From NCBI GenBank assembly GCA_045602325.1, contig JAZSBH010000014.1, positions 1 through 18,552 of the forward strand: a stretch of DNA of 18,552 nt, written 5' to 3'. Within the stretch, counting starts at the first letter, position 1; every line of letters starts with the position of its first letter. The notes under the pieces are model-generated. The model was not told the origin of the DNA and searched no databases. It was given only the letters and a program-made list of their open reading frames with translations. Shown piece by piece: positions 6,243-14,144 of the stretch. A program made the translations under genes and the position numbers. This DNA comes from CAMEON01 sp045602325 (GTDB lineage: Bacteria > Bacillota > Clostridia > Oscillospirales > CAG-272).

Positions 6243-7334
6243 TCAATCAAAGTAGTAGGGCTGACCCGACTTGGCGGACTCGTAAATACCCTCCAGAATG
6301 CGGGTGACGGTGAAGGCCTGCTCGGGGAGCACGCAGGGATCGGTGTCGTTGACCACGGCGTTGATCCACTGAGCCGCCTCCATGGAAGCAGGGTCTCCGG
6401 CGTTAGCGCCCTCGTAAAAGGCCGCGCCCTGGGGATTGAGGGTGGGACGGAGGATGTACTGGCTGTTATTGCGGATGCCGTTGATGCGGACACCGTCGTA
6501 GAGGTCAGCACCGGCCAGGGTACCGCAAATGAGGGTGGTCGCCTCGCGGACGTCCAGCATATTGATGGCCCAGGCGGACTCCAGGTTGATGGTGGCGCCG
6601 TTCTCCATGACCACGAAACCGAAAGCGGAATCCTCCACCGTGAACTTCTCGGGATCCCAGTTGCCCCAGGCGTTGCCCTGATTGGTGTCCTTGTTGAGCT
6701 TGTGGTAGGTGGTGCCCACGCAGTACTTGGGCTTGTAGTTGTTCATGATCCAGAGAGTCAGATCCAGAGAGTGGGTACCGATGTCGATCAGAGGACCGCC
6801 GCCCTGCTCGTACTCGTTGAGGAATACGCCCCAGGTGGGAACCGCTCTGCGGCGGAGAGCCGTGGCCTTGGCGTAGTAGATGTCACCAAAGGTGCCGTCC
6901 AAGGCCTCCTTCTTGAGGTACTGGGCGCTGGCGGCCTGACGGGACTGGTAGCCGATGGTCAGCTTCTTGCCGCTTCTCTTTTGGGCGTCCAGCATTTTCT
7001 GTGCTTCGGCGACGTTGATGGCCATGGGCTTCTCGCACATGACGTGCTTGCCGGCATCCAGGGCGTCCACGGTGATGAAGCTGTGGGAGCGGTTGGGGGT
7101 GCAGACGTGAACCACCTCGATGGACTCGTCGGCCAAGAGGTCCTTGTAGTTCTCATAGACCTTTGCGTCGGGGGTGCCGTACTTAGCCTTTGCGGCCTCG
7201 GCGCGCTCCACGATGATGTCACAGAAGGCCACCATCTGCACGTTCGGGAGCTTATGGAGGGAGGGCATATGCTTACCGTTGGCGATACCGCCGCAGCCGA
7301 TGATACCGACTTTTACGATTCTTTCGTTTGCCAT
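6243..7334 (-). CDS. Gfo/Idh/MocA family NAD(P)-dependent oxidoreductase
   Basis: 363 residues. The N-terminal Rossmann fold starts with VGIIGCGGIANGKHMPS (GxGxxA at about 13-18). The family motif CEKPMA has Glu101-Lys102-Pro103, with Lys102 the expected catalytic lysine. The C-terminal alpha/beta domain (about 130-363) includes GGGPLIDIGTHSLDL, with the His that often joins the active site. Members oxidise or reduce sugars, inositols or sugar acids using NAD(P); no signal peptide is present, so it is cytoplasmic. The ATG follows AAAGGAGATCAAAGAT, and a TTGAAA-17-TAAAAT promoter with a palindromic operator candidate lies upstream. It is the first gene of the operon with the TIM-barrel isomerase. 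The family is certain; the substrate is unknown. Confidence 0.95.
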   Translation of the reverse strand: MANERIVKVGIIGCGGIANGKHMPSLHKLPNVQMVAFCDIIVERAEAAKAKYGTPDAKVYENYKDLLADESIEVVHVCTPNRSHSFITVDALDAGKHVMCEKPMAINVAEAQKMLDAQKRSGKKLTIGYQSRQAASAQYLKKEALDGTFGDIYYAKATALRRRAVPTWGVFLNEYEQGGGPLIDIGTHSLDLTLWIMNNYKPKYCVGTTYHKLNKDTNQGNAWGNWDPEKFTVEDSAFGFVVMENGATINLESAWAINMLDVREATTLICGTLAGADLYDGVRINGIRNNSQYILRPTLNPQGAAFYEGANAGDPASMEAAQWINAVVNDTDPCVLPEQAFTVTRILEGIYESAKSGQPYYFD

Positions 7335-7368
7335 ATCTTTGATCTCCTTTTATGATCGACCGAATTTG

Positions 7369-7382
7369 CCCGTATATACGGG
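7369..7382. promoter_or_regulatory. Perfect 14-bp palindrome, candidate operator
   Basis: CCCGTATATACGGG is a perfect inverted repeat located about 5-18 bp after the predicted start of the oxidoreductase/isomerase transcript, where a bound repressor would block transcription. The GTATATAC core resembles sites of GntR/HutC-type repressors of sugar operons. No such regulator is encoded in this window. Confidence 0.55.
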
Positions 7383-7393
7383 TCATTACCAAC

Positions 7394-7422
7394 ATTTTAC
7401 CGCATTTCGGAACGTTTTTCAA
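7394..7422 (-). promoter_or_regulatory. Promoter of the oxidoreductase/isomerase operon
   Basis: On the minus strand, TTGAAA (7417-7422) and TAAAAT (7394-7399) are spaced by 17 bp, about 60 bp upstream of the start at 7334. It is divergent from the esterase promoter. Confidence 0.7.
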
Positions 7423-7496
7423 TGGGTTTGGGCGGGTTTTTGGAAGTTTGGTAGGTTGCACAAAATGGACGGGGGTGTTTTGGGCGAAATGTCTGC

Positions 7497-7525
7497 TTGC
7501 AAAATCCCCCCATCCGTGCTATACT
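7497..7525 (+). promoter_or_regulatory. Promoter of the sialate O-acetylesterase-like lipoprotein gene
   Basis: TTGCAA (7497-7502) and TATACT (7520-7525) have a 17-bp spacer, about 42 bp before the start codon at 7567. Confidence 0.65.
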
Positions 7526-7566
7526 ATACTTATATCCTCAATCCAACCCCCGAAAGGAGTTCTCCC

Positions 7567-9342
7567 ATGAAAAACACCCGTATCGGGCTGCTCATCCTGT
7601 CCGTCCTGCTCCTTCTTTGCCTTGGCCTCGCCGCTTGCACCGGCGGAGACACTACTGACACCACCGCGGGCGAGACTACCCCCGCCTCCGACCCCGCCGC
7701 ATCGGTAGATGTAACCGATACCCCCACCGAGCCCGAGGTTACCGAGGTACCTACCGAAGCCCCTACCGAGGCACCGACTGAGCCCGCCGAGACCGAGCCT
7801 CCCATCGTGGACGTCATGATCGGCGAGACCCTGGACGCTCCTTACGCCGCCGATTTCCGTGTGTCCAACGTCTTCGCTTCCGACATGGTTGTCCAGCGCG
7901 GTGAGCATATCCGGGTCTGGGGTTGGGCTGATGCCTCCGAGAACGGCAAGAAGGTCTCGGGTGAGTTCAAGGGTATGTTCGCCGAGGCTATCATTGAAAA
8001 CGGCGAGTGGGTGCTGACCTTTGGTGCCCGCCTGGAGGCCTCTGCCGAGCTGGGTCATACCATGAAGATCTACACCGACACTAAGGAAGTGGTCTTCGAG
8101 AACGTCCTGGTGGGCGACGTCTATATGGTCATGGGTCAGTCCAACTGTGCCTACACGGTGCACAACCACCACCTGTACGTGGACACCCCCGATAAGGGCG
8201 GCAAGAGCGTGCTGGACTACAACGCTCCCATCCGCATCCACTACAACTCCCAGATGCAGACCGCGGGCTATCCCAAGTGGGGGACCGAGGAGGTCTGTCT
8301 CGAGGTCATGTCCGGTTCTACCTGGCAGCGTGCCGACAGCTACGACGATATCGCCAGCTTTACCGCCATCGGCTACCTCTTCGCCCACAACTACGTGAAG
8401 CTCACCGACAGTAAGGTGCCCGTCGGTGTGATCGAAATCGACGGCAACGGCCGTCCTCTGGGCGCGTTCATGTGCAATCAGGTGGCCACCGAGAAGCGTA
8501 CCGACCGCTACGACAAAAAAAATGGCTACTACGTCACCACCGGCGTCAACGGCGACGCGGGACGCTTTCTGTACAACCACTACATGTTCCCCTTTGAGCG
8601 CTACGCCATCGCGGGCATCATCTGGTATCAGGGAGAGAGCGACCTCCTCCAGGCCAACACCCGCGTGTACGCCGAGAACTTCTCTGCCCTCATGACCTAC
8701 ATGAGAGGCACGCATAATCTTGTCAACAAGGACTTCCCCGTGTACTACGTGGAGTTCCCCACCATCTACCAACAGCCCGCGGGCTTTACCGGCCAGTGGC
8801 ACTACATGGACGTGGGTCTGATCCGCGCCGCCATGGGCGAGATCCAGCGTATTCTTCCCAATAGCTACCAGATCGTCTCCACCGACCTGTGGAGCGACAA
8901 TACCTTCTTCAATAACCTCCATCCCAACTGCAAGTTCGAGCAGTCGGAGCGCGCCGCGATCCTGGCCGCCGCCGTAAACGGCGAGGGCGGCAAGACCATG
9001 GCGCAGGGCAACGGCCCCATCCTGGTGAGCATGGAGATCCTGGAGGGCGGTAAGAAGGCCATTCTGACCTACGAGAACGTGGGCGAGGGTCTGAAGACCA
9101 CCGACGGCGGCACCGTCGTTAAGGGCTTTGTTCTCTACCGCAAGAATTGTTCCCTCAACAGCCGCGGCGATATTACGGCTACCATCACCGCCCCCAATCA
9201 GATCACGGTTGAGTCCTCCGATTCCATTACGGGCATTGCGTACAACGCCATCACCACCAACGTCTACGGCGTGGATATCAACCTCTGCAACAGTGAGGGC
9301 GTGCCCGCCGGTGCGACGGTCTTCCTGAAGGATGCCGACTGA
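7567..9342 (+). CDS. Secreted sialate O-acetylesterase-like (SASA) lipoprotein
   Basis: 591 residues from the ATG at 7567, chosen because it follows GAAAGGAG and begins a clear lipoprotein signal (hydrophobic core, lipobox LAAC, Cys24); the frame stays open further upstream but has no signal there. A Thr/Glu/Pro linker runs to about residue 75. The body matches the SASA family: VFASDMVVQR opening, VYMVMGQSNC with nucleophile candidate Ser192, WYQGESD with Glu357, and NNLHP with His452. GQSNC has Cys where many members have Met. SASA enzymes remove O-acetyl groups from sialic acids or other sugars, opening glycans to further hydrolysis. It is monocistronic, divergent from the sugar operon and convergent with the GH71/99-like gene. 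Family good; the sialate substrate is inferred. Confidence 0.9.
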   Translation: MKNTRIGLLILSVLLLLCLGLAACTGGDTTDTTAGETTPASDPAASVDVTDTPTEPEVTEVPTEAPTEAPTEPAETEPPIVDVMIGETLDAPYAADFRVSNVFASDMVVQRGEHIRVWGWADASENGKKVSGEFKGMFAEAIIENGEWVLTFGARLEASAELGHTMKIYTDTKEVVFENVLVGDVYMVMGQSNCAYTVHNHHLYVDTPDKGGKSVLDYNAPIRIHYNSQMQTAGYPKWGTEEVCLEVMSGSTWQRADSYDDIASFTAIGYLFAHNYVKLTDSKVPVGVIEIDGNGRPLGAFMCNQVATEKRTDRYDKKNGYYVTTGVNGDAGRFLYNHYMFPFERYAIAGIIWYQGESDLLQANTRVYAENFSALMTYMRGTHNLVNKDFPVYYVEFPTIYQQPAGFTGQWHYMDVGLIRAAMGEIQRILPNSYQIVSTDLWSDNTFFNNLHPNCKFEQSERAAILAAAVNGEGGKTMAQGNGPILVSMEILEGGKKAILTYENVGEGLKTTDGGTVVKGFVLYRKNCSLNSRGDITATITAPNQITVESSDSITGIAYNAITTNVYGVDINLCNSEGVPAGATVFLKDAD

Positions 9343-9358
9343 TCTTTCCCGAAACCCC

Positions 9359-9397
9359 AAAATGCCTCCCCGTCCAAGTCGGACGGGGAGGCATTTT
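9359..9397. terminator. Bidirectional terminator between convergent genes
   Basis: AATGCCTCCCCGTCC (9361-9375) and GGACGGGGAGGCATT (9381-9395) form a 15-bp perfect stem with an AAGTC loop. T-runs follow on both strands (TTTTT on plus, TTTT on minus). It serves both the esterase gene and the facing GH71/99-like gene. Confidence 0.93.
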
Positions 9398-9411
9398 TCA
9401 TGTATGATGTA

Positions 9412-11412
9412 TCAGTACCCGAAACTGAAATTCAGGGAGCCGATGGGCGCGGCATCGCCTGTGGAGTAAAGATTCAGAGGATCATCGATCATGTTCTGTA
9501 CGTTGTCGGTGACCTTGAACTCCACCCGGTAGTTGCTCTCGGACAGACCCAGAGCGTTCAAAGGAATACGGACGATCATGGCGTTATCAAAGACGTTCAC
9601 GTCGGCCTCGCCTACGCTCTCCATATTGTCGAGGGACTTGCAACGGAGAATTTGACTCTTGTTTCCATCTACCTCGTAGTTGACCACGAACTCGTAGCCG
9701 CCTAGAAGGTCACCCTCGGCGCCCGCGGTCTTGAGCCAGAGGTTCATCCAGCCCTTGTCACCTGCCTCGTGAGCCGTAATGGCATCCACGCAGGTGATGC
9801 GGAAGTAGAGGTACTCGCTGTCCCGCAGAACCGTGACCGTGTCGATGTCGTTACGGCCTGTGGTATCCTTGTAAACGATATCTCCTGCCATGGCCTTGAA
9901 ATTACGGTCAGCGCACTCGCCGGTAAAGTCGCGGTAGACAGCCTTCGACGTGCTCCAGACGGCGGTATCGTCCTTGGTGATGTCGGGGGTGGCGGCGGGG
10001 TACTCGTAGTGGATGGCGGGAGCAAAGTTGTCATTTCGGATGTTCATGATGGTCATGAAGTAGCAATAGTCTTTCATGCCGTTGGAGCGCGAAGGCTCGA
10101 TATCTCGAGAGTACTCGGGGCAGTAGGTGTCGCAGGTGAAGTAGTTCTTATCCCCCGCGCGGAGCTTTTCGGCTACCCACTCGTTCCAGCCCGTCAGGAA
10201 TACGAAGCGGGCATCCGTGGCGCGCTGGTCGGGGGTCATGTTCAGGACGGTATCCCACTGTGCCTGGAAGTTGAGATCCATGCGCCAGTTGTCGTGGTCG
10301 TTCTTGCCTACCCACTCGCCGTTGTTGGGACGTTGCTTGGTCGGATGCCAACCGCGGCCGCGGGAGCCACGGATATCGGTCATGTTCACCGTTACGTGCT
10401 GGGAGGTGGAGAGATTGATCCAGCCATCCTGGGATCGCTGTGGGTAAACGAAATCGATCCAAGGCGCGCCGTTATCATGGAGGACGCTTTCGGTGGGCCA
10501 CTGGGTCACGCGGAAATCAAAGAATCCTGCAAACATCTTTTCCTGCTCGTTCGAGGACTTGTTGAAGGCTGCGATGACGTTGTCGGGGGCGATGATCATG
10601 GGCTTTTCGGGGTTGTTGGGGGTGAACCACAGGCTCTTGTAGGTGTCCTTCGCGTAGAAGATGCTGTAGACCTGCTTGAACACGCCGATATCGGCATTCA
10701 GATCGTGCTTACCCAGATAGTAGACCACCTTAGGGACGTCCCAACCCTTGTTCTGATATTCCAGAAGGATCTCAAAAAGGATCTTGGTTACGTTCTCGTA
10801 GAGGACGTTGTTGGAGGTGTCCAGCACCAGGAAATCCACACCGGCCATGGTCAGCATTTCGATCTGCTTACGCATGACCCAGGGATCCAGGCTGTTGTAG
10901 TAGCCCCAGACAGGCTCTCCCCAGAAATGAGCTGAGCCCACGGGGGTGATGAAGGTGTCGTAGTCGGTGAAGGCCTTGTGGTAGGTGCCCTCGTAGGTGA
11001 TGAGGTTGATGTCGTAGATACCCGTGTGGTTGGCGTGCTGACCCAGGGTCAGGAAGTAGAACATACCCACGTAACGGTCGTCGTTGACCTTGCCGTCCAC
11101 GGGATTGATGATACGGCCGAAATCGTCGGTGCCGGCAATATGGAGCACCGAATACTGTGCCGCGGTCAAGTCGCGCTCGTCGGGAACACGCTCCACGGAG
11201 GGGGCGGGGTCGGTTTCGGGCTCAGTTTCAGCGGGTTCGGTCTCGGCGTCGGTGAGGGCCTCGGTGGCGGGGGCAGTAGCGGCCTCGGTGCCGGACTCGG
11301 TTACGCCTGCGGTGGTATCTTCGGGGTTCTCGTTGCCCGTACAAGCGGCCAGGGGTGAGATGGCCATGAGGACGGCCAGCAAAAGGGTCAGATATTTCAG
11401 ATGCTTGTTCAT
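9412..11412 (-). CDS. Glycoside hydrolase family 71/99-like lipoprotein with C-terminal CBM-like domain
   Basis: 666 residues. The signal has lipobox LAAC with Cys24; a Thr/Glu/Pro-rich linker runs to about residue 75. The central region starts with DRYVGMFYFLTLGQH, has VDFLVLDTSN, and ends near FLTGWNEWVAEK (Glu411 in GWNEW), a pattern seen in GH71/GH99-like and WbsX-like TIM-barrel proteins. The last 180 residues (AVWSTSKAVYRDFTGE onward) are beta-rich and resemble a CBM9/DOMON-like sugar-binding module. GH99 members are endo-alpha-mannosidases and GH71 alpha-1,3-glucanases, but this member's substrate is unknown. The start codon lies one base after the upstream gene's stop (TGACATG), and its Shine-Dalgarno GAAGGAGG is inside that gene's last codons, so the two are translationally coupled. 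Confidence 0.8.
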   Translation of the reverse strand: MNKHLKYLTLLLAVLMAISPLAACTGNENPEDTTAGVTESGTEAATAPATEALTDAETEPAETEPETDPAPSVERVPDERDLTAAQYSVLHIAGTDDFGRIINPVDGKVNDDRYVGMFYFLTLGQHANHTGIYDINLITYEGTYHKAFTDYDTFITPVGSAHFWGEPVWGYYNSLDPWVMRKQIEMLTMAGVDFLVLDTSNNVLYENVTKILFEILLEYQNKGWDVPKVVYYLGKHDLNADIGVFKQVYSIFYAKDTYKSLWFTPNNPEKPMIIAPDNVIAAFNKSSNEQEKMFAGFFDFRVTQWPTESVLHDNGAPWIDFVYPQRSQDGWINLSTSQHVTVNMTDIRGSRGRGWHPTKQRPNNGEWVGKNDHDNWRMDLNFQAQWDTVLNMTPDQRATDARFVFLTGWNEWVAEKLRAGDKNYFTCDTYCPEYSRDIEPSRSNGMKDYCYFMTIMNIRNDNFAPAIHYEYPAATPDITKDDTAVWSTSKAVYRDFTGECADRNFKAMAGDIVYKDTTGRNDIDTVTVLRDSEYLYFRITCVDAITAHEAGDKGWMNLWLKTAGAEGDLLGGYEFVVNYEVDGNKSQILRCKSLDNMESVGEADVNVFDNAMIVRIPLNALGLSESNYRVEFKVTDNVQNMIDDPLNLYSTGDAAPIGSLNFSFGY

Positions 11413-11413
11413 G

Positions 11414-12883
11414 TCAGTCCTCCTTCTTTTTCAGGGTGACAGCGGCGGCCAGGACGATCAGAGCCCCCGACAGCACAGTGATGGTGGAGGCGCAGCCTTC
11501 CTTGGCGGGGGCATCGGTCTCGGGAGCCGTTTGGGCGGGCGATTGGGTGGGGGATTCTGTGGGAATCTCCGCAGCGGAATCGGTTTCAGGTTCTGTCACA
11601 GGCTCGGTAGGCGTTTCAGTAAGAGTTTCGGTAGGAGTTTCGGTGATCTCCTCGGTCTCGGCATTGGGATTCTCCATGACGGTGACGGTGTAGGTGGTCT
11701 TCATGCCCTTGACCTCGATCGTAACGGTGGCCTTGCCTACCTTGGAGAAGTCGTAGCTGACCATGCTCTCCAGAATATGCATAGGCTCGCCTAACTTGCC
11801 ACCCTGATCCACACGGATGAGGAGGGTGGTCATGTCGATGCGCTCCCCCACAAAGTAGGTGTCCTTGTAGCCCGATTCCACCACAATGCCGTCGGTCTTG
11901 ACACAGACCTCGGCGTTCTCGTTGAGGTAGAAGGAAAGGGACTCGGTGACCAGAGTGCCGTCCACGGGGGTGTACTTGTCCTTGTTGGAGCCTGCCCAGT
12001 TACCCCAATCGTCTTGATGCCAGTTCATCCAGCGGAAGCCGGGAAGGATGACAAACTCCAGGTGCTCGTTTTTGATCTTGGCCAGATAATTGGGATCGTC
12101 CACGTGGAAGACCAGGGTGTTGCCGAAGAAATTGAAGCGGGCAACGTTGCCCTTCTTGACAAGCTCGGTGACGGTCTCGCCGCCAATGGTGACCAGATCG
12201 CCCAGGGTTTTGCCGGGGATGGCAGAGGGGCAGAGGTTGACGGTGGAAATGGCTTTCAAGGATTCGGAATCCTTGCGGTCGAAACGGACGTGCAGAGAGG
12301 TGCCCTCACTGCCCATGTTGCCCGTCTGGACACCCGTGATGCCCGCCGTTCCCTTAGTGACGAAAGAAACGTCACGATCCAGCTTGAGGGAGGAAAGCTC
12401 GCCGCTGATGCCTGCAGGAGAACCCGCACACCAGACGAAGCCTGCCTTGACTGTGACGGCGATGATGTCGGCGGGCTTGAGGGCGCTGTGGTCATCCATG
12501 TGGAAGACCAGATTCAGGCGGATATTCCCGTCGGGCAGATCTTCGTAGGTATAGCAGGTACGTACCAGAGCCAGGTTGCCCAAGTGAGCTTTGATCTCAC
12601 GGATGGTTTTATTTTCATAGGTCACTCCGTCCTTGACATAGGAGATCAAGATGAGATCGGTGTTGTGGTCGATGCCTCCGTCCCAGGCGTCCTTGGTGAG
12701 TCCTTGGGTTCCTTTCGGGACCAGGAAGCTGACCTGGCCGAAGGTGACACCGTCGGGCTGGAAGGGTTGGCCGTGGTAGGGATTCATGGTAATGTTCTCG
12801 GCGGCGGCCGGGATGACCGTGACCGCCAGGGCGGCCAGGAGGAGGGCGGCAGCGAGGATGAGACTGATGGCGCGTTGCTTCAT
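11414..12883 (-). CDS. Surface protein with duplicated beta domains, Ig-like domain and C-terminal membrane anchor
   Basis: 489 residues. The N-terminal signal peptide (about 1-28, cut after AAA) lacks a lipobox. Two related beta-rich units follow (about 45-150 and 170-290): both run from a VSF.V.KGT opening to a VFHxDD run and end in an AGFVW or PGFRW motif. Next is a bacterial Ig-like domain of Big_3 type (about 325-405, YFVGERIDM ... YDFSKVGKATVTIEV). A Thr/Glu/Pro linker (about 408-455) leads to GCASTITVLSGALIVLAAAV and KKKED, a membrane anchor with a Cys just before the helix; no LPXTG is present. It probably displays a glycan- or protein-binding stalk and is coupled to the following hydrolase. 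I do not recognise the duplicated domain. Confidence 0.75.
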   Translation of the reverse strand: MKQRAISLILAAALLLAALAVTVIPAAAENITMNPYHGQPFQPDGVTFGQVSFLVPKGTQGLTKDAWDGGIDHNTDLILISYVKDGVTYENKTIREIKAHLGNLALVRTCYTYEDLPDGNIRLNLVFHMDDHSALKPADIIAVTVKAGFVWCAGSPAGISGELSSLKLDRDVSFVTKGTAGITGVQTGNMGSEGTSLHVRFDRKDSESLKAISTVNLCPSAIPGKTLGDLVTIGGETVTELVKKGNVARFNFFGNTLVFHVDDPNYLAKIKNEHLEFVILPGFRWMNWHQDDWGNWAGSNKDKYTPVDGTLVTESLSFYLNENAEVCVKTDGIVVESGYKDTYFVGERIDMTTLLIRVDQGGKLGEPMHILESMVSYDFSKVGKATVTIEVKGMKTTYTVTVMENPNAETEEITETPTETLTETPTEPVTEPETDSAAEIPTESPTQSPAQTAPETDAPAKEGCASTITVLSGALIVLAAAVTLKKKED

Positions 12884-12941
12884 AGCGTTCTCCTTTGCAG
12901 ATGGGATCCGGTTGCAAACAAGCCGTTTGAACTCTGCCTAT

Positions 12942-12970
12942 ATTGTACAACATCAATCGGAATCTGTCAA
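12942..12970 (-). promoter_or_regulatory. Promoter of the surface protein/hydrolase operon
   Basis: On the minus strand, TTGACA (12965-12970) and TACAAT (12942-12947) have a 17-bp spacer, about 60 bp before the start at 12883, which has the ribosome binding site AAAGGAG. Confidence 0.85.
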
Positions 12971-13050
12971 GAGAAAATGAAAAAAAAGCCAAACCGGTTG
13001 GTTGTGTATTGGGGAATTTCCGCCCCAAAAACTTTTCCGCCCGTATACTC

Positions 13051-13079
13051 TTGACAGAAACCGCAAATCATAGTATAAT
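13051..13079 (+). promoter_or_regulatory. Consensus promoter of the DUF1858 gene
   Basis: Perfect TTGACA (13051-13056) and TATAAT (13074-13079) with a 17-bp spacer, 33 bp before the start codon. It may also serve trmK and the Nif3-like gene by read-through. Confidence 0.88.
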
Positions 13080-13112
13080 AGTAGCGAAAATAATCCCAAG
13101 GAGGTTTTTATA

Positions 13113-13319
13113 ATGAAGCAGGTTACCAAGAAGACCATCATTGGCGACATTCTGGACAACGCTCCCGATACCGCCGTTTTCTTCCTGGAGATCGGTATGC
13201 ACTGCCTGGGCTGTCCCATGTCCCGCGGTGAGTCCATCGAGGAGGCTTGCGCCGTCCACGATACCGATGCCGACGCTCTGGTCGAGAAGATCAACGCATT
13301 CCTGGCTGAGAACGCCTGA
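13113..13319 (+). CDS. DUF1858 small redox-disulfide protein
   Basis: 68 residues, a typical length for DUF1858 (hybrid-cluster-protein-associated redox disulfide domain). The fold-defining features are TIGDILDNxPDxxxFFxExGMHCLGCPMS with the Cys31-x-x-Cys34 pair (in short: GMHCLGCP), followed by an acidic helical half (GESIEEACAVHDTDADALVEK, quoted in part). The CxxC may bind a metal or cycle between thiol and disulfide in the cytoplasm; the physiological partner is unknown. AAGGAGG lies 8 nt upstream of the ATG. It stands alone with a strong promoter, and a terminator-like hairpin follows. The hybrid-cluster protein gene that some homologues accompany is not in the window. Confidence 0.9.
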   Translation: MKQVTKKTIIGDILDNAPDTAVFFLEIGMHCLGCPMSRGESIEEACAVHDTDADALVEKINAFLAENA

Positions 13320-13325
13320 TCTTAC

Positions 13326-13366
13326 GGGACGGCCGTCGCGCACACGCTGCAGACGGTTGTCCCTTT
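13326..13366 (+). terminator. Terminator-like hairpin after the DUF1858 gene
   Basis: GGGACGGCCGTC (13326-13337) pairs with GACGGTTGTCCC (13352-13363) over 12 bp with two G-U pairs, followed by TTTACTT on the plus strand. The U-run is short, so partial read-through into trmK is likely; no strong separate promoter for trmK was found. Confidence 0.5.
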
Positions 13367-13395
13367 ACTTATACTGATAAAAAAGGAACATAAAT

Positions 13396-14133
13396 ATGTC
13401 CATCAAACTCACCCCCCGCCTTATGACCGCCGTGCCCTACGTCCGCAAGGGGCATCTGGTAGCGGACATCGGTACCGACCACGCCTACCTGCCCATCTAT
13501 CTCTGCGAGACGGGAGTGCTTTCCCCGGTAACCGCCAACAACGGAGAGGTACTGTGCGCTATTGCCGCGGACATTAATAAAGGCCCCGTGGAACGGGCTG
13601 ATCTGCATATTGCTGCGGCCGGGCTGACCCACCGCATCCGCACGGTGCAGACCGACGGACTGCGCGGCCTGGAGGTCTACGACCCGGCCGACGTCATTAT
13701 ATTCGGCATGGGCGGCGAGCTGATCGCGGCTATTCTGGAGGCTTCTCCTTGGGTGTGCCGCGCAGGAAAGCGACTGATCCTCCAGCCCATGACCCACGCT
13801 GAAAAGCTTCGTGCTTACCTGCTGTCGGCGGGGTATTCCATCGTGGGGGAGACCCTTTCGAGGGAGGGTGACCGGATCTATCAAACCATTTGCGCCGAAC
13901 CGACGGAGGAAGAGGGAAGCACTGCGGTGACTCTTACTCCCGCCGAGCTGGCTGTAGGTCAGGCATCTTTCCGTTTGTCTGATCCCGAGCAAAAGATCCT
14001 ATACATAGCCCTCATCGACAAGACTCTCCGCACCGAGACCAATGCCCGCGACGCCCGCCGCCGTGCGGGGCAGATGACCCCTGAGGCCGATCTGTTGATT
14101 GCGTCCCTGATGGCACTGCGGAATGATATATAA
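13396..14133 (+). CDS. trmK: tRNA (adenine(22)-N1)-methyltransferase
   Basis: 245 residues, close to B. subtilis TrmK. The protein begins with the characteristic LTPRLMTAVPYV, then VADIGTDHAYLPI (the SAM-binding motif I, residues about 22-34), and later VIIFGMGGELIAAIL and LILQPMTHAEKLRAYLL (the catalytic-loop region with QPM). It methylates N1 of adenine 22 in the D-loop of certain tRNAs. The pairing with the following Nif3-like gene is a hallmark of Firmicutes. The start has AAAGGAAC 8 nt upstream. Confidence 0.95.
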   Translation: MSIKLTPRLMTAVPYVRKGHLVADIGTDHAYLPIYLCETGVLSPVTANNGEVLCAIAADINKGPVERADLHIAAAGLTHRIRTVQTDGLRGLEVYDPADVIIFGMGGELIAAILEASPWVCRAGKRLILQPMTHAEKLRAYLLSAGYSIVGETLSREGDRIYQTICAEPTEEEGSTAVTLTPAELAVGQASFRLSDPEQKILYIALIDKTLRTETNARDARRRAGQMTPEADLLIASLMALRNDI

Positions 14134-14144
14134 GGAGAACTGTT

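Noticed and set aside
7174..7566. In-frame upstream extension of the SASA lipoprotein gene
   Set aside because: It would overlap the divergent oxidoreductase gene and both promoters, and would bury the lipoprotein signal; the ATG at 7567 has the ribosome binding site.
7519..9360. A 613-codon open frame on the minus strand
   Set aside because: It is the antisense shadow of the SASA lipoprotein; its Gly/Val/His-rich composition is typical of a shadow frame.
9769..13054. Long plus-strand frames opposite the GH71/99-like and surface-protein genes
   Set aside because: No start signals or domains; the minus-strand frames have signals, ribosome binding sites and family motifs.
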